Shown: positions 20,670 through 32,185 of the stretch, piece after piece | How the letters are laid out: every line of letters starts with the position of its first letter | How positions within the stretch are numbered: position 1 is the first letter of the stretch | Assembly: GCA_948567375.1 (NCBI GenBank) | Contig: OX419759.1 | Span: forward strand, 22,474,744 to 22,538,743 | Direction: 5' to 3' | From: Lunularia cruciata | Lineage: Eukaryota > Streptophyta > Marchantiopsida > Lunulariales > Lunulariaceae | DNA length: 64,000 bases | Made by a program: the position numbers and the translations under genes | The notes under the pieces: generated by a model | Told to the model about the DNA's origin: nothing | Database searches by the model: none | What the model saw: the letters and a program-made list of their open reading frames with translations, nothing else

Positions 20670-21740
20670 ATAGGAAATATGAGAGGAGGAGGAATGAGTG
20701 GGTCTTATTATTACCAGATTTCTTTGAGGATGCAATCCTTACATGGTATGAGTTAGAATACCAAAAGAGAGAGAGGAGAGATGGGCAAGAAGAGTCTTGG
20801 GAGAGTTCAACTTCAGCTCTCATTGAGAGCTTTCTTTCAAATGAGTGTTATGAAAGATTGATGAATGAGGTTACCCTCCTGAAATAAGGAGATGGAGAGA
20901 AAGTGAGACTCTATGTAGAAAGAATGAAGAATTTAGAGTCTAGGTTCTGCACAATGTTGAAGAAGAGTGGTGATGATATCAAGACTACTATGATTGGTAT
21001 AAGAGCCTTGCTCAATAAGAATTTTATAGGAGGGTTGAAACCATAGATTTGAAGCAAGGTGAAATCTGAGAAACCTTCTTCCAAGGTTGAAGCTATCAAG
21101 ATTATGATATGTGTGGAGGAGAGTTTGGAAGGAGATAAGAGTGAGTTGGTAGTGAAAAAGGTTGTGCATTTTCCTCAAGTCTACAAGTATGGTGTAACTT
21201 TTGATATTTTGCTGGCAAAGGTTGCACCACAAGTAGTAGTTGCTTTGGTTCTTTACCTCTACCAAAAGATCCACTTCAGACCATCACAAAACAACTTGTA
21301 AATTTCAAGATCAATGTAGTGCAACTATGGGAGAAAAAAGAGGTGGATCAAAATGTGGGAAGAGGATCTAGAATTAATGGAAGATATCCATATAGAGGAT
21401 GCCAACTAACCAACCAACAATTTCAATAATAGATATTGTTTTGGTTGTGGAAGAAGAGGTCATGTCTAAAGGAATTGCCAAAATTCTATCCACCATGGAG
21501 AACGGGGTTATGAGAGAGCTAATAGTGTGAAAGAAGGAAGTAGTAAAACCAAAGTGATCTCTGATCCAAATGAAGGTCATGAGATAGCATCCATATAGGT
21601 GGTTGAGAGCAAGTATGAGAAGTGGAATTGCTTAAAATCCAAAGGTTTTAATTTGGATCTTTTGGCACAAGAGAAGAAGAGAGTTTGTTTGCAAAGGTAG
21701 TAACTCTTCTCAAGGGTTTAATCTTAGCAAGGATACTCCT
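20670..21740 (+). pseudogene. gag: B1 gag, part 2, with zinc knuckle
   Basis: It resumes after L3 with LLLPDFFEDAILTWYELEYQK, the same sequence B2 has at 43280-43342. SFLSNECYERLMNEVTLLK and KSEKPSSKVEAIKIMICVEESLEGDKSELVVKKVVHFPQVYKYG match the B2 Gag. A knuckle CFGCGRRGHV-stop-RNC lies at about 21435-21480. Stops at 20886, 21046 and elsewhere show it is dead. The product would be Gag of a Tat/Athila-like element. Confidence 0.8.
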
Positions 21741-22700
21741 ATGTCTACTAAGAGCACTTGCAACTCGACACCATCAACAACAAAAACTCCAAGGAAGAAG
21801 TTGGGGATGGAGGAATTCTTGATCTCAAAGCAACAATGTAACTACAGTGTATTGGAAGATATTGGTAATCACAAGGCTAACATTACACTGGGTCAACTAA
21901 TTGCTTTGAATTCTACCTTAAGAAAAGAGCTTAGAGGTAGTTTGAGCTCTTCAAGGAGCAAGAGGAAGAAGAATGAAAAATGAGAAAGCTCCAATATCAA
22001 GGGGGTGGTAGATGCCAAACTACCACCATGGAAGGCTTGTGAATATGCCTCCAATATTGATGTGAGAGTGGATGGTCACAACATCAAGGATGCACTTGTT
22101 GATGGAAGATTGGTAGTGAATGCCATGTCAAAGAGGTTAATGAAGAACTTGGGTATGATACCCTCTAGATCTTCAACATTTATGGTGAGCATGGCAGACA
22201 AACAACAAGTTTGACCAATTATGGGAGTTCAAAATCTCATGACTTTCCAAGTCTTGAAGAATTCAAGCTATGAATTGATTCTTGGGGTGCCATGGGTGAG
22301 AGTAGCATGCACAACTAATCAATGACACAAATGATACTTGAGGATTGTACCATCAAACCATCAAGTTATAGTTCATGTGACTAACACTACCAATAATTCA
22401 CATTCGGATTTACAATCTTTTGATTATTGGGAATCAAATTTAGAAGAAGGAGCTTTAGGTGTGGACACATGTATGGAGGAAGAGGCTTCCACGGAAGAGG
22501 ATGAATCTGAATCTGATTTAGATGTGTATCCCTTGTGTATTGTGGATTTTGCATCTAAGCTAGAGGTTTTGAAAGACCCAAATAAATCACCATTGACATT
22601 TGAGGAGATAGTGAGGAGATTATCTACCCTCAAGTATGGTACAATGTTACCAAGGAGGAGAAGGTGAGATTTGAGGAGATTTTTTGTAAGTTCATCCATG
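21741..22700 (+). pseudogene. pol: B1 Gag-Pol linker and protease-like region
   Basis: The open run at 21741-21983 (SVLEDIGNHKANITLGQLIALN) and the one at 22005-22214 (IKDALVDGRLVVNAMSKRLMKNLGMIPSRSSTFMVSMADKQQV) match B2. The expected protease motif is ALVDGGS-like; here Gly-Arg replaces the second glycine. An acidic, Ser/Glu-rich segment (22338-22667) leads into RT. No intact aspartic-protease triad (D-S/T-G) is present. Confidence 0.65.
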
Positions 22701-23710
22701 TGTTTGCTTTCAATTACAAGGATAAAAAGGAGGTCACCTTGGAAAAGCACAAGATAGAGGTGGAATCACATGCAAGACCACACCGCCAAAAGCAATGTCA
22801 CAAAAACCTACCAATAGCTTTTGTTTTGAAGGAGGAGATTGATAAGCTCAAGAAGACTAGATTTATCCATGAGGTGGAGAATTTAAAATGAGTGTCTCCA
22901 ATTGTGACTATGAACAAAAATAATGGCAAGCTTTGGGTATATGTTGATTACAAGAAGCTCAATGTTATTACTAAGAAGGATACTCTTTTCTATTCATTGA
23001 TGAGATCTTGAGGAATTTGTAGGTCATGAGAGGTAAAATTTTGGAGATGGTGATAGTGGGTAAAACCAAATCAAGATTGCACTATAGCATCAACAACTCA
23101 CCACATTCACCACACCTTGCCAATTCTTGCCAATTCTTATGAATGGGTTGCTACTATAGGAGGTTTATCTTTTTATTTTCCAACAAGGCTTATGCATTGA
23201 CCATAAACATAACAAATGTGTAGAATACATGGTGATTTGGAAGACAAGGAGTCTCTCAAAGCTTTTGAGGAGTTCAAGCAATCTCTTGTTGTGGCTCCAA
23301 TTCTTGCTAAACCTAATTGGAGTAAGCCTTTCATCCTCTACACTATTGATTCCAACACAACTATAAGATGCACTATTAGTCAATTAGACCAAGATGGCCA
23401 TGATTATCTAATAACTTATGCTAGTAGGCAAATTGTTTCAACAAAAAATAATTATTCAATAATGAAAAAAGAAGGGTTGGCAATGATCTTTGGTCTCAAA
23501 AATTTTAGACACTACTTGTTGGAGAGAAAGCCACCATTGTCACAAATCACAATGCTTTGACATACATCTTCAACAAGCCTAATGTGGAAGGGAGGCTAGC
23601 AAGGTGGATGCTACTCTTGTTTGAGTATGACTACACCATCAAGGATAAGCAAGGGAAGAAACATTCAAATGCTGATTTGTTATCTAGGGTATATGATGAT
23701 GATAGAGTTG
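22701..23710 (+). pseudogene. pol: B1 RT (palm deleted) and RNase H
   Basis: RT N-terminal motifs are visible: PIAFVLKEEIDKLK, then VSPIVTMNKNNGKLWVYVDYKKLNVITKKD. Near 23125-23145 about 340 bp containing the catalytic palm, present in B2 at about 46340-46680, is missing. A GCCAATTCTT direct repeat sits at the joint. RNase H follows (23216-23560: PILAKPNWSKPFILY, CTISQLDQDGHDYLITYASRQ, NYSIMKKEGLAMIFGLKNFRHYLLE), then the tether towards integrase. It is non-functional. Confidence 0.8.
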
Positions 23711-23859
23711 AACCAATGGATCATTCCTTCTAGGATGAGGAGCTCATGACAATCTCCATTGCTCAAGGGGTTCCAATGGAGTACAAGGAGATTTTGGACT
23801 TTGTTACAAGAGGTAACTATCCAAAAGGGATGCATGCTAAAGAGAGGAAGGTCTTGCAC

Positions 23860-24910
23860 TATAACACCTATTTGTACATGTGTGTGGTATTGTGATATTT
23901 AGGTTGGTATTACAAGTACTTGAGAGATATTTTCTATATAAAGATAAAGGATGGTTCTATATTGGTCATGATTAGCTAAATTTAGTCATAGCTAAGATAG
24001 AGGAGACCTTACTTTAGAGGAAGTGGAAAAGATGAGCACCACTATTTTGGATTCTAGTGTGTTGACTTGGTATTATTCCTAGGTATTTGGCTTTGAGGAA
24101 AGAATTGAGAACTCTTGGACCCACAAGACTTTTTGTTTTGGTTTCTTCTATAGTCCAAGGATAGCCCATGTGAAGGAATCCTTGACTTAGTTGTTGGGTC
24201 AAGATAAGATCACATGCTTAGTGGAATATGCCCATGTGGATGCATATTCCTTTATACTTTTTGACTTTACTTGACTTTTAGCCTAGTAACTTGAGTTACT
24301 ATAGTAAAAGTAACTCTAGTGCATAATTATTTCACAAGTATATAAACAAGGGGTGAGGAGGTACTCATCATTCTTTCATTTGCAACTATCTCTTCCTCAT
24401 TGAGTTCTCTAGTGAGCAATGTCTTGCTTGAGGCTTGGAGTGTTAGCCTTGGAGGAATACAATGGAGTTGGGGTTCTTTGCCTTCTTAGTCTATAGTGCG
24501 CTACCATAATAGCCATTAGAGGTTCATTCCGAGTGAAAGACAAGCCGGCTCACATGTCAAGACAAGATCACATGCTTAATGGAATATGCCCATGTGAATG
24601 GATATTCCTTCATACTTTTTGCCTTTACTTGAGTTTTTGTCTAGTCGCTTGAGTTACTCTTGTAATTAGTAATTTTAGTGCGTAATTATTTCACAAGTAT
24701 ATAAACTAGGGGTGAGGAGGTAGTAATCGTCCTTTCATTTACAACTATCTTTCTCTCTCATTGAGCTCTCTAATGAGCAATGTTTTGCATCTTGGAGTGT
24801 TAGCCTTGGAGGAGTATGATGGAGTTGGGGTTCTTTGCCTTCTTAGTCCATGGTGTGCTACCAGAATAGCCATCAAGGTTCATCCTTAGTGAGAGACAGG
24901 CCGGCTCACA
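23860..24910 (+). repeat. B1 3' LTR with partial tandem duplication
   Basis: It starts TATAACACCTATTTGTACATG (family start TGTAACACC) and reaches GCCGGCTCACA at 24554. The last 350 bp is then repeated at 24557-24910 with about 90 percent similarity by eye, ending again in GGCCGGCTCACA. The joint at 23859/23860 removes the integrase and all sequence up to the LTR relative to B2. The TATA motif GTATATAAAC occurs in each repeat. Confidence 0.8.
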
Positions 24911-25273
24911 ACCCTTTCTCCTTCCTATCAAAGACCCCAAACCTTCTCCTTTGAGATTTTTCTTTTGTCTAGAAAAAACCCTTCAAGAGTCCACTGTCCA
25001 ACCCAAGATTTCCTAAGCACTCTCTCCTTCAACCCTTGATAGCTCTCCCTAATCACCTTCAATATGTCACTCATTTTTCCCCTTCTTTTCCTTTTGATAG
25101 TCTTCTTGTATTCCATTCCTGAACTCTCTCAAAAACTCTTCCTCTCTTCAAGGCACACCCTTCTCTCCTTCTTTGAATCCCTATCACAGTCCCAAAGTAA
25201 ACCCCTTTATCTTGAAGCACTTCCTCTTCTTTCTTGCCAGCCCCTACCTTTCTTCTTAAAATATCCTCTCTAT

Positions 25274-25567
25274 CCTGGCAATCTCCACAGGCCAAATCCT
25301 TCTCTCAAAGCACTTCTCTCAACACACTCTTCCTCTGTCCAGGCAGCTAGCCCTATCTCCTTCAGGAATTTTTCCCCTATGTATCTCTTCAGGCCCTCAA
25401 TCCTTTTCCTGTCTTGGCAATCCTGAGAGCCAAATCCTTCTCTTGAAGCACTTCTCTCCCTTCACTCTTGCTCTGTCCAGGCAGCCAACCCTATCTCCTT
25501 TGGGAATTTTCCCTTATATCTCTCTTCAGGCTCTCAATCCTTTCCTGTCCTGGCAATCTTCAAAAAG

Positions 25568-25572
<5 letters not shown>
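25274..25572. repeat. Tandem repeat of about 137 bp, two full units plus a third start
   Basis: Units start at 25274, 25413 and 25549 with CCTGGCAATC or CTTGGCAATC. Each has CCAAATCCTTCTCT, AGCACTTCTCTC, CTCTGTCCAGGCAGC, CCCTATCTCCTT and CTCTTCAGG. The third unit runs directly into the (TC)n stretch. Confidence 0.85.

Positions 25573-25653
<81 letters not shown>
25573..25653. repeat. (TC)40 microsatellite
   Basis: About 81 bases of uninterrupted TC repeat. Poly-Leu-Ser frames through it are artefacts. Confidence 0.97.
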
Positions 25654-25656
<3 letters not shown>

Positions 25657-26130
25657 CCTTTGATATCCCTTGTCTGTCATAGAAGCCCCCCCTTCAAGAA
25701 AGCTCATTCTTCCCTCTTTTGTCCAAATAAAGAAACTTCCCAGAGTTCAGTTTGCTCCTCTTCTTGTCTTGTCCCAATGGCTGATACTAAACAAAGACTT
25801 CCTTCCTCCATCTGCGAAGCCCCTCTCTTTCCTTTTTTCTTTCCCTTCTCCTTTTGAAAAATCTTCTCCTTGCACTGCACCTTTTTGGGATCTCCTCCAA
25901 CTTCAGCTGACTCTTCCTTGTCCTATCCCAGCTGCTGACACCAAATGAAGGCCTCCCTCCAGTGGCTGCCAAATCCCATCTTTTCTTTTCTCCTTAAAAT
26001 TCTCTCCTCTTCTCTGTACAGGCTCAAGGCTTTTTCTCCTCCAAGTGTTTTCTCCCTCTATGTATGTCAGGCCAACCTTCTTCTCAAAAATCCTTTTGAG
26101 AAATTCTCCCCTTTCAGCCGCCAGTAACAT

Positions 26131-28513
26131 AAAAGAATAACCCAAGCTTATAGTAACATAAAAAAACTCACACCAAATAGCACTAACACAACACATAGAT
26201 TATTTTCCCAATGAAAACAGAAATTATATATTATATCATTGATGGTTCTCACCACTTGGGTTAAAGAACACTCATGCTAAGTTCTAAAGAGTCATGGATA
26301 AAATCCTAGTAAAATTTTGATTTTTCTCAATGCTATATTGATGATATTATACTATTATCATGGAGGAGCATAACTGACATTGTTGGTGGTGTTTGAGAGA
26401 TTGAGATCTCATGGACTCAAGTTACATTTTAGGAACTGCATATTCTTACAAGAGCAAGTTGAGTATTTGGTTCACACTATTTATCCTAGAGCACTTGCTA
26501 TTAAAAAACCCAAGGAGGAGGCTATTGCATGTAATTCTTGACCTACAAATGTGAGCATGGTGTGAGCATGGTGTGAGCATTCCTCATATTGGTAAAATTA
26601 TATTGCTGATATGTGAAAAGGTTTAGTGCAATTGCCAAGCCCTTGACAAAGCTAAACAAGCTTACACAAGAATGATATTGGGATGATGAGCAAGAGAGAG
26701 CTTTTATGGAGCTCAAGAAGAAGTTGACATTCTTTCTTATCCTTAGGAGACCAATCAAGGGATGTCTATCCTAGGTTAATATTGATTAGAGTATGTTGGG
26801 ACTTGGAGTAGTGTTCATCTAATAGGATGTTGAATAGAAGGCATTTATGGTGCCCTGTGCTAATTGCTCCAACAATACAACAGAGGTCAAGTATAGTTCA
26901 TATGAGGAAGCAATATGTTTGGCAATATTGCAAGCAATAGCATATTTCCAATGTTACTTATTTGGGAATCCTTTGACTCTCATCATTGATTATCAACCAC
27001 TAAAGTGGTTGATGGAGTCCGATAAGCTTTCAAGGAAGCTTGCACAATAGGCTTTGATTTTACAAGAGTATGATTTCATGGACTTGGAGTGGTGAAGTAT
27101 GATGTAGATGGGTTGTGTAGAAATCTTTATATTAGGCAGCATGATCAAACCAAGGCACATTGGCATAGTGAGATATATGAGAAGATGGTCTTAGGTTGGC
27201 ATGCATCTACCTTTTTGTATATTGACTCAAGCTCTAGTGGAATCTCTCTCGATACAAATAAAAGCAACTATTGAGGTCTCCAATTCAAAGATTGGAGATA
27301 TTGGTATAGGTAGCAAGATTCTTATGATGGTATCCTGGTGATAGACTATCTTTACCCTAGTATTGTAGGTGGCACAATTAGTGTTAAGGAAAGAGACCTT
27401 GTCCTTCAACAAGCAATGTGGTTTAGATTGGAGGGCAAACATCTTCTTTGGCTATGGGAGGATGGTAGTGTGTGAATAATACCCCTTCTATCTTAGATGT
27501 TAGAATTGGTACAACATTCTCATGAAGAGTTGGGACATTTTTGAGTAAAGCAAACATATAGTTTACATCAAAGTCATTATTGATGGTGTAACATGCAGAC
27601 CAATGTGTAGTTTGTTGCCAGATGTATGGTTTATGATTGGGTTAGGAGCTTAGGAGCATTCAATGCTCCTAAGCCATAGTTATACCCACCATCTATCATA
27701 TAGTTATTGCTAGAGTTTGAACTTTTTTAGAACTTTAGCATTGACTATGAGATATCATTAGTATGCTTTGGTTATGTTAGAGCACTTCTCAAAGTGGATT
27801 GAGTATGTGGATTGAGTCAATGAAGAGACTTGTCAAGAAGTACCACTTACTTGTTCTTGGATTGGGTTCTTAGTCATTTTGGTGCACCAATCAAGGTATA
27901 AAATTCTTGTAGAATTCTAGGTCTTGTGTGACAAGACCTTGATTGATCATTGTATTATTATCACCCTAAGTAGATAGTTTAGTAGAGAGAGTGGTTCAAA
28001 TTGTGAAGAGAGTATTGCATACATATGGTTTTTTGAGAGGCCACTTGGGAGATTGGGATCTCTTGTTACCTTGGTTGGTTATGGGCTATTGGTTCAACCA
28101 TCAAGCCTCCTTAGCATTCTTCTCTCCTTACTTCTTACTCTATGGATAAGATCTAAATAACCTATTACTATTTGGGAGATGCTTTTGTAGTTTTGGACTT
28201 AGATGATCCAGGCATGGGTGAGCACATGTCCTCAATAGGCAAAAATCTTTTGGAGAAAAATGCCAATGGCCTTTGAGAACTTGGCAATTGCTAAATATAG
28301 AGATACCTTATGTTATGCTACTATTGGAGAGCAAAGTTATGGAACCCTTGATTCATTGGTTTCATATGGGTATTATTTATATTCATAGTAGACTATATTG
28401 ATGACTCTTGATGTGATTACAAACCATACTATCTTGAGAGTGCATGAGGTTTTGCCTTTGGAGTCTTTATGTTGGAAGGACGTTGGTGTTATTTGGATTG
28501 ATCATGTGCACAA
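26131..28513 (+). pseudogene. pol: Family C Ty3/gypsy pol remnant C1: RT end, RNase H, integrase
   Basis: It starts within RT and keeps a YIDD active-site box (26334-26345), followed by sequence shared with C2. RNase H is seen at 26847-27050 (EVKYSSYEEAICLAILQAIAYFQCYLFGNPLTLIIDYQPLKWLMESDKLSRKLAQ). Integrase-like sequence runs to about 28450 with many stops. It ends where A2 begins (28514). No LTR or protease was found for it here. Confidence 0.65.
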
Positions 28514-28984
28514 TGCATTTAAAAGACCAAGGAGAGAAATGGGAGAATAAAAGATCAAAATGAAAATCACATTCAAAATATGCAATTGAGAGAAACTCTA
28601 AATACCTAGTATGAGCTTGGGCTTTGGTATTTATAGTGAAGCAATGAAAGGCTCTTGAGAAGTTTCCAAGTAAAATTTCTTCTCAAAGCCACCTTCTTGG
28701 AGTGTAAGCTAAGCTACCCAAGAATTTTCCTTCTCAAAGCCACCTACTTGGTATACAAGCTAAACAGCCATTAACTTGGTGTGCAAGTTAACCATTCTTT
28801 GCAAGGGAGGTTCTCCCCATATAGAAGGTTCTTCCCAAGAATCTTTCTTGGTGCTTTTAGAACATTCTACCAAGAATCTACCTAGATGTTTTTAGAACAT
28901 TCTTGGAATTCCTTGCTATATTTGGCTTATTTAACTAACTCATTACCCTCTGCTAACTTGTCTATTAACTTCATATTATTTGTA
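28514..28984 (-). repeat. A2 3' LTR
   Basis: On the plus strand it starts near TGCATTTAAAAGACCAAGG and ends near CATATTATTTGTA, followed by TTCCCCC, the reversed purine tract. It contains the reversed TATA (GGTATTTATAG near 28630) and AAGCCACC/CTTCTC blocks matching the other A LTRs, with decayed HSE-like motifs. Confidence 0.75.
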
Positions 28985-28989
28985 TTCCC

Positions 28990-31493
28990 CCATCTTTAGT
29001 TGGTGATGTTCTTGTCACCATGGAATCTATAAACTCTTATATAGCCATTTGGTATTTTGGAGATGAGAAAGAGGCTCCCATCACAAAGATGATACCATTT
29101 CTAGAGGACCTTATATTCAATGTGTTATTTGTGACCATGTGGGATGTCATAACATGCAAGTATACAATCACCTTTTTATTCCTCATGAGCATTGACAAGG
29201 ATAGGAAGAGGAAGAGGGGTTGGATAAGAGTGGAAAAGGAAGATGGGTTAGAAACAAAGTGTTTTAACTTTCAAGCATGAAATACATGATGGATCTGCGT
29301 ATAACTAGGAAGAGCAAGTTGGTAGTAAAAAGAAGAAATAACCCAAGTAATCTCAAATAGACCTACTCAATTAGGAGCAAGTTTATAAACTTAGGTATCA
29401 AGTTTAAAAGGAAGGTTATTAGAATAAAACATGACCTTATCACCTAGCTGAAAGGTGAGATCATAGTGATGCTTATCAACATGTTGCTCTTGTTGATTTT
29501 GAGCAATGAGGAGATGAGACTTGGGTTAGTGGAGGGATCTAGATAACATAGCCAATAAGTAGAAGTATGTAGGACCTAAGATGGTAGATGAGCAAGAAGA
29601 GAACTTGGAACAAGTGGATCTGGCCCATAATTAAGGAAGAAGGGAGAAAAGCCAATACTTGCCTACTTGAAATTCTTATAGGTAAACTTAGCAGCTATGA
29701 GACAAGTATCCCAATCAATGTGGTGAATACTAACAAAGCCACATAAGATATCTTCTAAAGTGAATTTTTCTCATTTTTTTATCTATTAGTTTGAGAATGA
29801 TAGGCTATAGATAACGCAAGTTTGATACCAAGGAGTTAAAAAAGCATTTGTCAAAATTAACCAATAAAATAAGTATCAAGATCAAGATGAGGAATCTTGG
29901 TATCACATGGTGCTTGAAGATGATATAATTGTAGATCTTGGTCAACACTAGAGCATCAATTGTATCCATGATAGGTACCAAATTAATTTGCTTGGTAAGC
30001 TTATCAACAAACACTACAATGTTTGTATGTCCATGCTCTATCTTTGGCAAAGGTGATGAGTTCTATGCTTACATGGTCCAACTATTAGATAGAATTGGTA
30101 GAGGTTGAAGAAGTCCACTCAACTTTTGGTTACAAACTTTGTTGTGTTGTTAGCTCTTATAAGGTCAAACAAAATCTCAACCCTCTCATACTATGGTGGT
30201 CCACCACCATTAAAATTGTAGAGTCAAGGTCTTGTCCACATATATGTGACTAGTAATTGGTAAGTTGTAAGCCTCTAGAAGTCACACAAGTTGTAAAACA
30301 CCTTTGGTTGGAACATAGATCCAATTCTCATAGAATAGAAGGCACTTTTTGAAGGAAAAAGTATTGTAGTCCGTATTTTCTATTGCAAGATGACTTTGTA
30401 CCAACTAAAACAAGGGATTTTGTTGTAAAGTGGTCCTAAACTCAATTTGGACTTTTGAGTCAATTGACTTTATTATAATTGTTGCTATTATAAAAGCTGC
30501 AAGAAGAGTCTTCAAATGTAGTTGTTGTGACAAGGCATTGGGAATGACATAGAACTTTGTTGGTATGTATTCAAACTTGACATCAAAAAATTGTAGTTGA
30601 TCCTCCTATTGATGATGTTGACTCTTCATGTGCTCTAAATGTAAGGTTTGCAATAAGGGCTTGGGATTGGTCTGCATAATCACAAATTCTTCAATAAGAT
30701 AATGGCACCACACTTTGGTTGCATACACTATTGCTAATTGTTCTTGATCTCAAGGAGAAGAATTCCTTTTGTTGCATTTTGTTTTCAAGATACAAAGGCT
30801 ATGAGATGTAGGCTATGGGAATGCATATTGTAATACAACTCCAATTGCAAAGTTAGAAGCATCAAATCAACCACACAAGATAGTTGAGGATCATATGGTC
30901 AGAGTATGGGTTGTGAAGACACTATATCTTTAAACTTCTTGAATGCTTCTTCTTGCTTGGTATTCCATTCAAAGCTTGTGTTCTCCCCAAGGGTTGGTTA
31001 ATGGTGCAGCCACATACACAAAATTATGGATGAATTGTCAATAAAAACTTGCTAATCCATTGAATCCCTAAACTTCTATGGCATCCTTAGGAGTAGGCCA
31101 ATTGGTAATAGACTTGAATTTCTCCTTTTCCATCTTGAGCTCATCTTTTGAAACCTGATGGCCCAAGAAGGTAACTTACTTCAGCCAAAAGTCGCTCTTG
31201 GACTTCTTGTGAAAGAACTCCCATTAGCCTAGTCTTCTCAAGACTTTCTAGATGTGATTCTTTTTTTCTACTTCTATCTTATTGTAAATCAAATTATCAT
31301 CCAATAACACCACCACATATCAATCCAATAGCCCATCTAACATCCAATGTATTTGATCCATGAAGAATATTGGAGCATTAGTGAGCCCAAAAGGTAAAAC
31401 CCTACATTCAAAACACCTATACGTTGTATGAAAGGCATACTTTTGGACAACTCTTCCAACCATTGAAATCTGCCAATAGCCGCTTTGAAGATC
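28990..31493 (-). pseudogene. pol: A2 pol 3' part: chromodomain, integrase, RNase H, RT palm
   Basis: Chromodomain remnant is at about 29040-29240 (CILACYDIPHG, HIEYKVL). Integrase core is at 30050-29805 (PKIEHGHTNIVVFVDKLTKQINLVP). RNase H is at about 30400-31000. RT palm at 31505-31320 reads DLQSGYWQIS, YAFHTTYRCFECRVLPFGLTNAPIFFMDQ, then after a stop YVVVLLDDNLIY. The catalytic Asp pair is therefore kept (LLDD, near 31298-31309). Stops and frameshifts elsewhere make it inactive. Confidence 0.75.
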
Positions 31494-32185
31494 TGTAACA
31501 CCCATTTGTGCATGTGTGTGGTATTGTGATATTTAGCTTGGTATTAAAAGTTCTTAAGAGATATATATATATATAGAGATAAAGGATGGTTCTATATTAG
31601 TCATAGTTAGCTAAAGTTATTCACAGCTAAGATAGAGAGGACCTTACTTTAGAGGAAGTAGGACAGATGAGCACCACTATTTTGGATTTTAGTGTGTTGA
31701 ATTGGTATTATTCCTAGGTGTTTGGCTTTGAGGAAAGAGTTGAGAACTCTTTGGCCCGCAAGCCTTTTTGTTTTGGATTCTTCTTTAGTCCAAGGATAGC
31801 CCATGTGAAGGAATCCTTGACTTAGTGGTTGGGTCAAGATAAGACCACATGCTTAGGGGAATATGCCCATGTGAATGATATTCCTTTCTACTTTTTGACT
31901 TTACTTGACTTTTAGTCTAGTAACTTGAGTTACTAAGGTAATTAATAACTTTGGTACACAACTATTTCACAAGTATATAAACAAGGGGTGAGGAGGTACT
32001 CATCATCCTTTCATTTGTAACTATCTCTCTCTCATTGAGTTCTCTAGTGAGCAATGTCTTGAGTCTTGGAGTGTTAGCCTTGGAGGAGTATGATGGAGTT
32101 TGGGTTCCTTGTCTTCTTAGTCCGTGGTGCACTACCATAATAGCCATCAGAGGTTCATCCTGAGTGAGAGACAGGCCGGCTCACA
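31494..32185 (+). repeat. B-family solo LTR inside A2 RT
   Basis: A 692-bp LTR starting TGTAACACCCATTTGTGCATG and ending GGCCGGCTCACA. GATC lies on both sides (31490-31493 and 32186-32189), or AGATC if the terminal A is shared. Removing one GATC restores the conserved FSKLDLQSGYW reading frame of A2, so this is a clean insertion. A TATA box (TATATAAA) is at 31974-31981. Confidence 0.93.

Larger units (their letters stand above)
11504..24910 (+). mobile_element. Family B Ty3/gypsy element B1 (Tat/Athila-like), interrupted by A1 and L3
   Basis: This is an old element read by comparison with B2. Its untranslated leader runs 11504-12034 and 16429-16806, split by A1. Its gag is split by L3. Then come a protease-like block (about 22005-22300), RT with its palm deleted (22664-23165), RNase H (23216-23710) and the 3' LTR (23860-24910). 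The left end abuts L2, so the 5' LTR and first part of the leader are missing. The integrase is deleted between 23859 and 23860 relative to B2. Confidence 0.75.
24911..26130. other. Pyrimidine-rich, tandemly repeated spacer; no gene
   Basis: About 1.2 kb of C/T-rich sequence on the plus strand with internal duplications (25274-25572) and a (TC)n run. The long plus-strand frames here follow from low complexity and show no protein signature. Composition resembles the complement of the GA-rich array in L2, but I cannot align them. Confidence 0.55.

Noticed and set aside
25443-25857. Plus-strand frames with long Leu-Ser runs
   Set aside because: They are produced by the (TC)40 repeat and surrounding pyrimidine-rich text.
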